A stretch of 64,000 nucleotides of DNA from Pseudomonadota bacterium (lineage in GTDB: Bacteria > Pseudomonadota > Alphaproteobacteria > Rhodospirillales > Magnetospirillaceae): positions 32,276 to 96,275 of the forward strand of contig JAJZUL010000009.1 in the NCBI GenBank assembly GCA_021848545.1, written 5' to 3'. Below the pieces are notes generated by a model. That model saw only the letters and a program-made list of their open reading frames with translations, was not told the DNA's origin and searched no databases. Position numbers and translations under genes: made by a program. Below are positions 47,393 through 55,835 of the stretch, one piece after another; the stretch's first letter is position 1; every line of letters starts with the position of its first letter.

Positions 47393-48930
47393 TGGCCGAC
47401 GGCGTGGCCAAGAATCGCGGCATCATCACCGTTTCGGTGATGCTGGCCACCATCATACAGGCGCTGGACACCACCATCGCCAATGTCGCCCTGCCCCACA
47501 TGCAGGGCGCCCTGTCGGCGACCCAGGACGAAATGACCTGGGTCCTGACCTCCTATATCGTCGCCGCCGCCATCACCATTCCCTTCACCGGCTGGCTGTC
47601 GACGCGCATCGACCGCAAGATCGTGTTTCTGGCCTCGGTCGCCGGTTTCACCGTGTCGTCGGCCCTGTGCGGGATATCGACGACCCTGCCCCAGATCGTC
47701 TTCTTCCGCTTTCTGCAGGGCATCAGCGGCGCCGCCCTGGTGCCCCTGTCCCAGACCGTTTTGTTCGACATCAACCCGCCCGAACGCCACGGCCGCGCGA
47801 TGGCGTCCTGGGGGGTCGGCGTCACCGTCGGCCCCATTCTCGGCCCGGCCCTGGGCGGCTGGCTGACCCAGAACTACAATTGGCATTGGGTGTTCTTCAT
47901 CAATGTCCCCATCGGCATCCTGGCCTTTCTGGGTCTGCTGATCTTCCTGCCGCCGCGCCACGAGAACCGGGCCGGGCATTTCGATTTCTTCGGCTTCGTC
48001 ACCCTTAGCCTGACCATGGGCGCGTTGCAGATCATGCTCGACCGGGGCCAGTTGAAGGGCTGGTTCGATTCGCCCGAAATCACCGTCGAGGCGATCGTCG
48101 CCGCCCTGTCCTTTTACCTGTTCCTGATCCACACCCTCGGGGCCAAGTCGCCCTATCTCAACCCGGCCCTGTTCAAGGACGCCAATTTCGTCGCCAGCAA
48201 CGTCTTCATTTTCGTGGTCGGCGTGGTCCTGTTCGCCACGTTGGCCCTGCTGCCGCCGATGTTGCAGGAATTGATGAATTATCCGGTGGTCACCACCGGC
48301 TTCGTCACCGCGCCGCGCGGCGCCGGCACCATGCTGGCGATGATGGTGGTGGGACGGCTGGTGGGACGGGTCGATACGCGGATTCTGATCGGCGCCGGGC
48401 TGGCGATGACGGCCTTGTCGCTGTGGCAGATGACCCATTTCTCGCTGATGATGACCGGCTGGCCGGTGGTGACCACCGGCCTGCTCCAGGGATTCGGGGT
48501 CGGCATCATCTATGTCCCGCTCAGCACCGCCGCCTTCACCACCCTGTCGCCGGCCCTGCGCACCGAGGGAACGGCCCTGTTCAACCTGTTGCGCAATCTG
48601 GGCAGTTCCATCGGCATCTCCTTCGTCCAGATCATGCTGACCCGCAACACCCAGACCTTGCATTCCGATCTCGCCAGCCACATCACCCCCTTCGGCGCGA
48701 CCCTCCATGCCGGGCTCAGGGCCGAGCATTTCTCGCTGACGGACCCGGCGGGGCTGGCCGCCCTCAATGGCGAAATCACCCGGCAGGCGGGGATGATCGC
48801 CTATCTCGACGATTACAAGCTGATCCTGGTGATGACGCTGGCGCTGATCCCGCTGTTGCTGCTGCTGAAACCGCCGCGGCGGCGCCAGACCGAGGCCGAC
48901 AAGATCGAAGAAGTGATGGTGATGGAATGA
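47392..48930 (+). CDS. DHA2 family (EmrB/QacA) drug:H+ antiporter
   Basis: A 512-residue MFS transporter with about 14 helices. Motif D-like LDTTIANVALPHMQGAL in helix 1, motif A-like GWLSTRIDRKIVFL, motif B-like FFRFLQGISGAALVPLSQ, and motif C-like GVTVGPILGPALGGWL, which marks exporters. It pumps drugs or other amphiphiles with the EmrA-type adaptor and the NodT-type channel. It overlaps both neighbours. Confidence 0.94.
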   Translation: MADGVAKNRGIITVSVMLATIIQALDTTIANVALPHMQGALSATQDEMTWVLTSYIVAAAITIPFTGWLSTRIDRKIVFLASVAGFTVSSALCGISTTLPQIVFFRFLQGISGAALVPLSQTVLFDINPPERHGRAMASWGVGVTVGPILGPALGGWLTQNYNWHWVFFINVPIGILAFLGLLIFLPPRHENRAGHFDFFGFVTLSLTMGALQIMLDRGQLKGWFDSPEITVEAIVAALSFYLFLIHTLGAKSPYLNPALFKDANFVASNVFIFVVGVVLFATLALLPPMLQELMNYPVVTTGFVTAPRGAGTMLAMMVVGRLVGRVDTRILIGAGLAMTALSLWQMTHFSLMMTGWPVVTTGLLQGFGVGIIYVPLSTAAFTTLSPALRTEGTALFNLLRNLGSSIGISFVQIMLTRNTQTLHSDLASHITPFGATLHAGLRAEHFSLTDPAGLAALNGEITRQAGMIAYLDDYKLILVMTLALIPLLLLLKPPRRRQTEADKIEEVMVME

Positions 48931-50375
48931 TGCCCCCTTTTCGCCGGGCGATCGGATATCTCCTGCCCCTGGCCGGCGCCCTGCTGGTGGCCGGCTGCAC
49001 GGCTGGGCCGAATTTCACGCCGCCGGCCGCGCCCGCCACCCGTCACTACACCAAGGGCGGCGACGACATCACCGCCGGCGCCCAGCATGTGGTCCCCGGA
49101 CAAAGGGTGGCGGTCGAGTGGTGGCGCGCCTTCCACTCGCCCCGGCTGGACCGGGTGGTGACCATGGCGCTGGCCGGCAATGACGGGCTGGCGGCGGCGC
49201 GGGCGACTTTGGCCCAGGCCCGCGCCGAGACCCAGGCCGCCACCGGCGCCCTGTGGCCGCACATCTCCACGGCCGCCACCGCCGGCCGCCAGAAATACGG
49301 CAAATCCCTGTTCGGCCCCAGCGACGTGGTGATTCCGCCCTTCACCTATTACACCGCCGGCCCCCAGGTCAGTTATCTGCTCGACCTGGCCGGCGGCGCC
49401 CGGCGCGCGGTCGAGGAACGGGGCGCCCTGGCCCGCATGCGTTCGTTCGAAGCCGACGCGCTGCGGCTGTCGGTGACCGGCGACGTGGTGGCGCGGGCCT
49501 TCGCCATCGCTTCCGCCCGGGCCGAACTGGCCGTCATCCACCGCATCGTCGCCGCCGACCGCAAGACCGTGTCCCTGGTGGTCGAGGCCCGCGCCGCCGG
49601 ATCGGCGACGGTGACCGATCTGCTCAGCGCCGAAAGCCAGCTCGCCCGCGACCAGACCCTGGAACCGCCCCTGCAACAGCAATTGGGCGAAGCCACCCGC
49701 GCCTTGTCGATTCTGACCGGCCGGGCGCCGGCCGATTGGCAGCCACCGGCCTTCACCTTCGCCGATTTCCGCCTGCCCGCCGCCCTGCCGCTGAGCCTGC
49801 CGTCGGAGCTGGTGCGGGGACGGCCCGACATCATGGCCGCCCAGGCGCGGCTGCACGCGGCCAGCGCCGCCATCGGCGTGGCCGCCGCCCGGCTGTACCC
49901 GTCCCTGACCCTGTCGGCGGACACGACCCAGCAGGCGCTGATGGTCGGCCATCTGTTCAACCCGGCGGCCAATGCCTGGGCCCTGGCCGCCGGCCTGACC
50001 GCGCCGATTTTCGAAGGCGGCCGGCTGCGCGCCGAAAAGCGGGCGGCGGTGGCGGGCTATCAGGCCGCTTTGGCCGATTACCGGCAAACCGTGCTGCGGT
50101 CCTTCGGCCAGGTCGCCGACGTGCTGCGCGCCCTGGTTCATGACGATCAGGAGATGCGCGCCCAGCGCCACGCCCTGGACACCGCCGCCGCGGCGCTGCG
50201 GGTGGCGCGCATCAGCTACCGGGCCGGCGATACCGGCATTCTGTCGGTGCTGGATGCGGAACGGCAGTACAATCAGGCCGATCTCGCCACCACGCGGGTC
50301 CGCGCCCGGCGCTTCCAGGACACGGCGCTGCTGTATCTGGCCCTGGGCGGCGGCCTGCTGCCGGCCAGGGGATGA
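48927..50375 (+). CDS. NodT family outer membrane efflux lipoprotein
   Basis: A 482-residue TolC-like channel. Signal peptide with lipobox VAGC (about 21-24), then the NodT pattern VGPNF-like AGPNFTPPAAP, WWRAFHSPRLDRVV, and two outer-membrane efflux repeats (ARATLAQARAETQAATGALWP; the second RGRPDIMAAQARLHAASAAIGVAAARLYPSLTL). The C-terminal repeat ends with YNQADLATTRVRARRFQDTALLYLALGG. It completes the tripartite pump with the two genes upstream (ATGA overlap). Confidence 0.94.
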   Translation: MMPPFRRAIGYLLPLAGALLVAGCTAGPNFTPPAAPATRHYTKGGDDITAGAQHVVPGQRVAVEWWRAFHSPRLDRVVTMALAGNDGLAAARATLAQARAETQAATGALWPHISTAATAGRQKYGKSLFGPSDVVIPPFTYYTAGPQVSYLLDLAGGARRAVEERGALARMRSFEADALRLSVTGDVVARAFAIASARAELAVIHRIVAADRKTVSLVVEARAAGSATVTDLLSAESQLARDQTLEPPLQQQLGEATRALSILTGRAPADWQPPAFTFADFRLPAALPLSLPSELVRGRPDIMAAQARLHAASAAIGVAAARLYPSLTLSADTTQQALMVGHLFNPAANAWALAAGLTAPIFEGGRLRAEKRAAVAGYQAALADYRQTVLRSFGQVADVLRALVHDDQEMRAQRHALDTAAAALRVARISYRAGDTGILSVLDAERQYNQADLATTRVRARRFQDTALLYLALGGGLLPARG

Positions 50376-50423
50376 CGGCGGACGCTGGAATCGGCGCGGA
50401 TTCCCCGCCATCATGGCGCGACC

Positions 50424-50750
50424 ATGGACGGCATGCGCATCGATAAATGGCTGTGGCTCGCCCGCTTCTTCAAAAGCCGGTCGCTGGCGGGCCGCGTGGT
50501 CGAAGAGGGAGAGGTGCGCCTGAACGGCCGCGCCGTCGCCAAACCGTCGCAGACGGTCAAGGTGGGGGACGTTCTGGCGTTTCCGGTCGGCCCGGCGACG
50601 CGGCCGGTTTTGCGTCGGGTGCGGGTGGCAGCCCTGGCCGACCGGCGCGGCCCCGCCGTCGAAGCCCGCGCCCTGTACGCCGACCTGTCGGAGGCCGAAC
50701 GCCCCCTTCCCCCGACGCTCGAACCGCGAACGTCAGGGGCGGAGCGATAG
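50424..50750 (+). CDS. S4-domain RNA-binding protein, Hsp15-like
   Basis: A 108-residue protein. S4 domain: MRIDKWLWLARFFKSRSLAGRVVEEGEVRLNGRAVAKPSQTVKVGDVLAF, as in Hsp15, which binds free 50S subunits carrying nascent chains after heat shock. A basic tail follows. It converges with the heat-shock pair on the other strand. The ATG at 50433 is an alternative start. Confidence 0.9.
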   Translation: MDGMRIDKWLWLARFFKSRSLAGRVVEEGEVRLNGRAVAKPSQTVKVGDVLAFPVGPATRPVLRRVRVAALADRRGPAVEARALYADLSEAERPLPPTLEPRTSGAER

Positions 50751-50761
50751 GGCCATCATCC

Positions 50762-50992
50762 TCAGTGGACGCTGACCGGTTCCAGCTCGTGCTGGCGGAT
50801 GGCGGCGAAAGCGAGATCGCGGCTGGGGGCCAGACCCATCTGGGCGCCATCGGCGGAATGGATCGACCATCCCTCCTCGTCGTTGATCACCACCCGTTTG
50901 ACATAGGCGACGTCGGGCGTCCCCCACGAGGCGAGCTGGGCCGGCGACAGGCCGTTCAAACCATTCACTTTGCTGTGGTAATTCTCGTTCAT
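50762..50992 (-). CDS. DUF1150 family protein
   Basis: A 76-residue alphaproteobacterial family: LSPAQLASWGTPDVAYVKRV, WSIHSADGAQMGLAPSRDLAFAAIRQHELEPVSVH, the last words being a family hallmark. The function is not known to me. The start at 50992 is set by AAGGAGGG on the minus strand. It lies 14 bp after the small heat-shock gene, an order also common in rhizobia, and so shares its heat control. Confidence 0.87.
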   Translation of the reverse strand: MNENYHSKVNGLNGLSPAQLASWGTPDVAYVKRVVINDEEGWSIHSADGAQMGLAPSRDLAFAAIRQHELEPVSVH

Positions 50993-51006
50993 ATTACGGC
51001 CCTCCT

Positions 51007-51495
51007 TCACTCACCTGCGCGCCGGCGATTCTGGCCGGTTTTGGATGCGTCCAAGGTGATCGTTCGTTCCTCCGGACGACCGGCCCCTCCCGCGATGGGT
51101 ATGGTGCGGATGCGGGGTTCGGGCGTGGGGCGGACCAAATCAACGTGCAACAGACCATTGTCGAGCGACGCGCCCCGCACCTCTATTCCTTCGGCCAACA
51201 CGAAACCGCGTTGGAACTGGCGGGCGGCGATGCCGCGATGCAAGAACACCCGGTCGGTTTCGTCTTCGGCCTGACGGCCGCGGACAATCAACTGATTGTC
51301 CTCAAGCGAAACCGATAAATCCTCCATGGAAAACCCTGCCACCGCCAAAGTGATGCGCAGGCCGTTTTCCCCCAACTGCTCGATATTGTAGGGCGGATAT
51401 CCCTCCGCCGACGTTTTCGAAATGCGATCGAGCACGCGCTCGAAGTGATCGAAACCAAGCAGAAGCGGGCTGTTGAAAGCGGACAAACGGGTCAT
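51007..51495 (-). CDS. Small heat-shock protein, Hsp20/IbpA family
   Basis: A 162-residue chaperone. Alpha-crystallin domain: YPPYNIEQLGENGLRITLAVAGFSMEDLSVSLEDNQLIVRGRQ, then VFLHRGIAARQFQRGFVLAEGIEVRGASLDNGLLHVDL. N-terminal arm has GFDHFERVLDRI, as in IbpA. It holds unfolding proteins during heat stress. The start at 51495 is preceded by GGAGG and by a leader that can pair with it, a ROSE-like thermometer. Confidence 0.93.
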   Translation of the reverse strand: MTRLSAFNSPLLLGFDHFERVLDRISKTSAEGYPPYNIEQLGENGLRITLAVAGFSMEDLSVSLEDNQLIVRGRQAEDETDRVFLHRGIAARQFQRGFVLAEGIEVRGASLDNGLLHVDLVRPTPEPRIRTIPIAGGAGRPEERTITLDASKTGQNRRRAGE

Positions 51496-51602
51496 TTTCC
51501 TCGTCCTCCTCGTCCACGAGCGAGAAACGGTGCGGGCCCTGGCTGCGGCGCCCGGTCTTCGGATCGTCCGTCCGGCTTGACGCCGCGACGAACTGCCTCC
51601 TT
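51496..51602 (-). promoter_or_regulatory. ROSE-like RNA thermometer in the hsp20 leader
   Basis: In the minus-strand RNA the last hairpin before the start is CUCGCUCGU, loop GG, ACGAGGAG (51524 to 51506). It holds the Shine-Dalgarno GAGGAGG. Inside it UCGCU faces AGGA with one unpaired G, which is the known U(U/C)GCU/AGGA core of ROSE elements. The predicted leader is about 107 nt, in the range of known ROSE leaders. Confidence 0.65.
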
Positions 51603-51609
51603 GCCCTAA

Positions 51610-51638
51610 TATTTTGGCAACAATCGCGACTTCGTCAA
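51610..51638 (-). promoter_or_regulatory. Predicted sigma70-type promoter of hsp20
   Basis: On the minus strand TTGACG (51638-51633), 17 bp, then AAAATA (51615-51610). The -35 sits in a perfect dyad CGCGACTT-4-AAGTCGCG (51625-51644), and TTGCC-N10-GGCAA (51601-51620) covers the -10. ROSE-controlled genes in rhizobia also use housekeeping promoters. The remaining gap DNA to 51745 shows nothing else. Confidence 0.45.
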
Positions 51639-51745
51639 GTCGCGGAACGGCGTCTGTACGAATAAGTCGGACTTTGCCGTCAGTCCATCGACTTTCGTCT
51701 AAAAGGAGAAAACGAAAGGCGAAGTGATGGATATCCTCCGTGATT

Positions 51746-52294
51746 TCATTGCCCCGGCGGCGCCAGGGTCTGCGACGAGACCGGCGGCGCCAACCCCGGT
51801 TGCGACGGTTCCTGGCCCGGTTCCGGCGCGATGGCCCCGCCGGCCGCGCCACCGTCGCCCTGGCGTGGCGCCACCGTGACCGACACGGTGGAGGTCAGCC
51901 CCAATCCCGATTGTTCGATCTGGACCGTCGCCACCTGGCCGCCGCGGGTGAATCCCAGAACGCTGGAGCCCGAGGTGACGCTCATCAGCGGCTGCCAGCC
52001 GAAGGCCGGCATCTGCGCCTGATAGAAGCTGGTCAGCGCCGAAACCCCCTGCCACAGGGTCATCACCACCCGCCCGGTCCAATGACCGTGATCGCTGAGG
52101 ATGAGCGACCGTTCATTGTCCATGGTGGCGCCGGGGGGAATGGGAATGTCGGTCACCAGCTGGAAATTCGCCGGCTGGTTGCCGTGCTGAACCTGGGGAA
52201 GGTTGGTGCGGGCGCCGCAGCCGGCCACCACCAGGACCGCCGCCAGCGCGACGCCTCTTCCCAGGAACGCTAAGCGGCGATGATACGGTCCCAT
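51746..52294 (-). CDS. Putative lipoprotein of unknown function
   Basis: A 182-residue protein with signal peptide and lipobox VAGC (about 23-26). The body has VTDIPIPPGATMDNERSLIL, TGRVVMTLWQGVSALTSFYQAQMPAFGWQPL and VATVQIEQSGLGLTSTVSVTVAPR, a pattern seen in small envelope proteins that I cannot name. The C-terminus is Pro/Gln/Gly-rich. The start at 52294 is chosen to give a normal signal peptide; a longer frame begins at 52363. Confidence 0.75.
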   Translation of the reverse strand: MGPYHRRLAFLGRGVALAAVLVVAGCGARTNLPQVQHGNQPANFQLVTDIPIPPGATMDNERSLILSDHGHWTGRVVMTLWQGVSALTSFYQAQMPAFGWQPLMSVTSGSSVLGFTRGGQVATVQIEQSGLGLTSTVSVTVAPRQGDGGAAGGAIAPEPGQEPSQPGLAPPVSSQTLAPPGQ

Positions 52295-52421
52295 GGTGGA
52301 AAAATTAGCGCCAAACCGGGGCGGATACAAGACCGTGTAGGTTCGCTTGGCGCCAACCGGCAAAATCTAGTCGCGATGATCAAAATATGGCAAATGGCAT
52401 ATGTCGCAGGTGAAAGTCCGG

Positions 52422-52450
52422 CTTGAACCGCCCGGACGCGCGCCCATACT
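52422..52450 (+). promoter_or_regulatory. Sigma32-like promoter motif upstream of the Rieske gene
   Basis: CTTGAA (52422-52427), 15 bp, CCCATACT (52443-52450), similar to heat-shock sigma factor promoters. It lies only 6 bp before the annotated ATG, so a transcript from it would be almost leaderless. The match could be by chance. Confidence 0.3.
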
Positions 52451-52456
52451 GGCGTT

Positions 52457-53050
52457 ATGTCTAACGTGACATCCTCCGCGCCGGATTCACCGGCCTCCGC
52501 GCCCGCGCAAGGCCGCCGCGACTTTCTGCTGTACGCCACCGCCACCACCGCCGCGGTGGGGACGGCGTTCGCCCTGTGGCCTTTCATCGATTCCATGAAC
52601 CCGGCGGCCGATGTACTGGCGCAGGCAAAAACCGAGGTCGATCTCGCCCCGGTGGTCGTCGGTCAGCGGATCACCGCGCAATGGCGCGGCAAGCCGATCT
52701 TCATCGCCCACCGCACGGCGGCGGAAATCGCGGCGGCCCGATCCGTCGACGTCGCCACCCTGCGCGACCCCCAGACCGATGCCGACCGGGTCGTCGATCC
52801 CGACTGGCTGATCGTCATCGGCATCTGCACCCATCTGGGCTGCATCCCGCTGGGCCAGAAGGCCAGCGATCCGCGGGGCCAATAGGGCGGCTGGTTCTGC
52901 CCCTGCCACGGTTCGCAATACGACACGTCGGGCCGCATCCGCAAAGGACCGGCGCCGTTGGACCTGCACATCCCCCATTACGATCTGGACGTCGCCAAGG
53001 CCCATCTGGTGATCGGCGCCAAGGGCGGTCCCAGGAACGCGGGGCGCTAA
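52457..53050 (+). pseudogene. petA: Rieske iron-sulfur subunit of the cytochrome bc1 complex, interrupted by an in-frame TAG
   Basis: The 197-codon reading frame matches a full-length Rieske subunit but has TAG at codon 143 (52883-52885). Before it: Tat-type signal GRRDFLLYATATTAAVGTAFALW, the domain start, and the first cluster motif CTHLGC (124-129). After it: [13 protein letters not shown] with the second motif CPCH (148-151), then [16 protein letters not shown] to a normal TAA at 53048. A Tyr is usual at the stop position, so TAC or TAT to TAG is the simplest change. The truncated 142-residue product could not hold the 2Fe-2S cluster. Cytochrome b and c1 genes are not next to it. A sequencing error or a living second copy elsewhere are possible. 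Confidence 0.88.
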
Positions 53051-53095
53051 TTCCCTTCCGACCCAATCCCCTTCCGACAATGTGACGGACCCGAC

Positions 53096-53187
53096 TGTCG
53101 CAAAACCGACAGGCGATGGAACGTGGATGCGAAGCGGGCGGGCAAACATTATTTTTCAATGCGTTAGGTGATGGCACGGCACTTGCT
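53096..53187 (+). promoter_or_regulatory. NifA site and sigma54 promoter of the iscA-nifUSV operon
   Basis: TGT-N10-ACA at 53096-53111 is a perfect NifA upstream activating sequence. The sigma54 promoter TGGCAC-N5-TTGCT follows at 53172-53187 (GG at -24, GC at -12), 76 bp downstream of the site start. The first gene starts 39 bp later. Confidence 0.88.
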
Positions 53188-53225
53188 TCGACCATGACGA
53201 ATTCGTCAGCCGAAGGGATGCCGCC

Positions 53226-53546
53226 ATGATCTATCTGACCGAAAGCGCGACAGCGGCGGTCCGCACCGCCATCGCCGGCGCCAGCGGGCCGGTGGGCGGC
53301 TTGCGCATCATGGTCGAGTCCGGCGGCTGCGCCGGCTACAAATACATGATGGGCTTCGTCGCCGAGGCCAATCCCGGCGACACCATCATCGATCAGGACG
53401 GCATCACGCTGTTCGTCGATCCCGACAGCGACGCGCTGCTGGACGGCACCACCATCAATTTCACCATCGGGCTCGAGGGCGCGGGGTTCACGTTCGAGAA
53501 CCCCAACGCCCGATCGAGCTGCTCATGCGGCAAGTCTTTCGGCTGA
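53226..53546 (+). CDS. HesB/IscA-type iron-sulfur assembly protein (nif-linked)
   Basis: A 106-residue A-type carrier: MVESGGCAGYKYMMGF (first Cys) and the C-terminal SSCSCGKSF (two Cys). It carries Fe-S clusters or iron for nitrogenase maturation. It is the first gene after the NifA/sigma54 promoter and is followed 54 bp later by nifU, the typical place of the nif-specific IscA. Confidence 0.92.
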   Translation: MIYLTESATAAVRTAIAGASGPVGGLRIMVESGGCAGYKYMMGFVAEANPGDTIIDQDGITLFVDPDSDALLDGTTINFTIGLEGAGFTFENPNARSSCSCGKSFG

Positions 53547-53600
53547 GCCCCAGCCTTTCTTGAGTGATCAACCTTTCTTGGACCATCAAGGGGAAATCCG

Positions 53601-54563
53601 ATGTGGGACTATAGCGAGAAGGTTCAGGAATATTTCTACAACCCCAAGAATGCCGGCGTTCTCGAGAATGCCGACGGGGTCGGCGATGTCGGCGCCATTT
53701 CCTGCGGCGACGCGCTGCGCCTGATGATCAAGGTCGATCCCGAGACCGAGATCATCACCGACGCGCGCTTTCAGACCTTCGGCTGCGGTTCGGCCATCGC
53801 CTCCTCCTCGGCGCTGACCGAGCTGATCATCGGCAAGACCATCACCGAAGCCCTGGCCATCACCAACCAGGACATCGCCGATTTCCTGGGCGGGCTGCCG
53901 CCGGAAAAGATGCATTGCTCGGTGATGGGCTACGAGGCGCTGCACGCCGCCGTGGCCAATTACCGCGGCGAGGAATGGTCCGACGACCATGAGGAAGGCG
54001 CCCTGGTCTGCAAATGCTTCGGCATCGACGAAGCGATGATCGAGCGCACCATCCGGGGCAATTCCCTGACCAACGTCGAGGACATCACCCATTACACCAA
54101 GGCCGGCGGCGGCTGTAACACCTGCGTCGAGACCCTGGAGGAGATCCTGGCCCGCACCAACGCCGCCATGGTCGAAGAGGGCGTTCTCGACGCGAAGGCG
54201 GCCTTCGTCATCGGCGCCCGGCCGACGCCCGATCTGAAGGCGCGCAAGGAAGCGGCCCGGCCGACCCCCGCTCCGGCGCCGAAGGATTCGCCGCTGGCTC
54301 CCGGCGCCCCGGCGCCGAAGCTGACCACCTTGCAGCGCATCCGCCTGATCGAACAGGCGATCGAGGAATTGCGCCCCTATCTGCGCCAGGACGGCGGCGA
54401 TTGCGAGCTGGTGGATGTCGACGGCAACACGGTGATGGTCAAGCTGACCGGCGCCTGCATCGGCTGTCAGGCCGCGTCCGTGACCCTGCAAGGCGTGCAG
54501 GCCCGCCTGATGGAAAAGGTCGGCGAGCCGCTGCGGGTCATCCCCGTCGCCTCCGCCCATTGA
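53601..54563 (+). CDS. nifU: Nitrogenase Fe-S cluster scaffold NifU
   Basis: A 320-residue modular scaffold. The IscU-like N-domain has [40 protein letters not shown] and EKMHCSVMG with three Cys. The middle BFD-like [2Fe-2S] domain has CKCFGI and GGGCNTC. A Pro/Ala linker leads to the C-terminal NifU domain with [10 protein letters not shown]. It builds clusters with NifS for the Fe protein and NifB. Confidence 0.96.
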   Translation: MWDYSEKVQEYFYNPKNAGVLENADGVGDVGAISCGDALRLMIKVDPETEIITDARFQTFGCGSAIASSSALTELIIGKTITEALAITNQDIADFLGGLPPEKMHCSVMGYEALHAAVANYRGEEWSDDHEEGALVCKCFGIDEAMIERTIRGNSLTNVEDITHYTKAGGGCNTCVETLEEILARTNAAMVEEGVLDAKAAFVIGARPTPDLKARKEAARPTPAPAPKDSPLAPGAPAPKLTTLQRIRLIEQAIEELRPYLRQDGGDCELVDVDGNTVMVKLTGACIGCQAASVTLQGVQARLMEKVGEPLRVIPVASAH

Positions 54564-54587
54564 TCCGGGAACAAGGGAGATCCGCCG

Positions 54588-55790
54588 ATGCGCCCCGTTT
54601 ATCTCGACAATAACGCCACCACCCGCGTCGATCCCCGCGTCGTCGAGGCGATGCTGCCCTTCTTCACCGAGCAGTTCGGCAACGCGTCGTCGATGCATTC
54701 CTTCGGTTCGGAGGTGGGCACCTCGCTCAAAGCCGCCCGCCAGCAGATCCAGGCCCTGCTGGGCGCCGCCCATGACCACGAGCTGATCTTCACCTCGGGC
54801 GGGACCGAATCCGACAATGCCGCCATCCTGTCGGCGCTCGACACCCAGACCGGGCGCGACGAGATCATCACCTCGGCGGTGGAACATCCCGCCATCCTGT
54901 CCCTGTGCGAATATCTGGAAAAGAGCCGGGGCGTGACGGTTCACGTCATCCCCGTCGACGCGCGGGGCCTGCTCGATATCGAAGCCTATCGCAAGGCGCT
55001 CGGCCCCAAGACGGCGGTGGTGTCGATGATGTGGGCCAACAACGAGACCGGCACCCTCTTCCCCGTCGAGCAATTGGCCGAACTGGCCCACGAGGTCGGC
55101 GCCCTGTTCCATACCGACGCGGTCCAGGCGGTGGGCAAGATTCCCATCGATCTCAAATCCAACACCATCGACATGCTGTCTTTGTCCGGCCACAAGCTGC
55201 ACGGTCCCAAGGGCATCGGCGCGCTCTATGTCAGGAAGGGCGTGCGTTTCCGCCCGCTGGTGCGCGGCGGCCATCAGGAGCGCGGCCGGCGCGCCGGCAC
55301 CGAGAACACGCCGTCGATCATCGGCCTGGGCAAGGCCGCCGAACTGGCGCTGGCGCATATGGAGGAGGAGCAGACCCGAATCCGCGCCCTGCGCGACCGC
55401 CTCGAATCGGGATTGGTGCAGCAGATCGGCCGTTGTTTCGTCACCGGCGACACCCGGAACCGCCTGCCCAACACCTGCAACATCGCCTTCGAATATATCG
55501 AGGGCGAGGCGATCCTGCTGTTGATGAACAAGGCCGGCATCGCCGCCTCCTCCGGCTCGGCCTGCACCTCGGGCTCGCTGGAACCAAGCCATGTGATGCG
55601 GGCGATGAAGGTGCCCTACACGGCGGCCCACGGCTCGATCCGCTTCTCCTTCTCGCGCGAGAATGACGGCGAGGATGTGGACCGGGTGCTCGACGTGGTG
55701 CCGGGCATCATCGAGAAGCTCCGCACCCTGTCGCCCTTCTGGCGGAAGGACGGGGAAAAACCGGCCGAATTCAATCCGACCTACAACTGA
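54588..55790 (+). CDS. nifS: Cysteine desulfurase NifS
   Basis: A 400-residue PLP enzyme that takes sulfur from L-Cys for nitrogenase clusters. Start YLDNNATTRVDPRV, PLP Lys203 in SGHKLHGPKG, RAGTEN, and the catalytic Cys326 in SSGSACTSGSLEPSHVM. It follows nifU by 24 bp. Confidence 0.96.
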   Translation: MRPVYLDNNATTRVDPRVVEAMLPFFTEQFGNASSMHSFGSEVGTSLKAARQQIQALLGAAHDHELIFTSGGTESDNAAILSALDTQTGRDEIITSAVEHPAILSLCEYLEKSRGVTVHVIPVDARGLLDIEAYRKALGPKTAVVSMMWANNETGTLFPVEQLAELAHEVGALFHTDAVQAVGKIPIDLKSNTIDMLSLSGHKLHGPKGIGALYVRKGVRFRPLVRGGHQERGRRAGTENTPSIIGLGKAAELALAHMEEEQTRIRALRDRLESGLVQQIGRCFVTGDTRNRLPNTCNIAFEYIEGEAILLLMNKAGIAASSGSACTSGSLEPSHVMRAMKVPYTAAHGSIRFSFSRENDGEDVDRVLDVVPGIIEKLRTLSPFWRKDGEKPAEFNPTYN

Positions 55791-55835
55791 AAAAAATCCG
55801 GAGCGGCGCCGGCGCCGTCGATCAAGGAGGTCGTC

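Noticed and set aside
52883..52885. TAG read as pyrrolysine in the Rieske gene
   Set aside because: The position is a usual Tyr in Rieske proteins, nothing else in the window suggests Pyl use, and alphaproteobacteria with this system are not expected.
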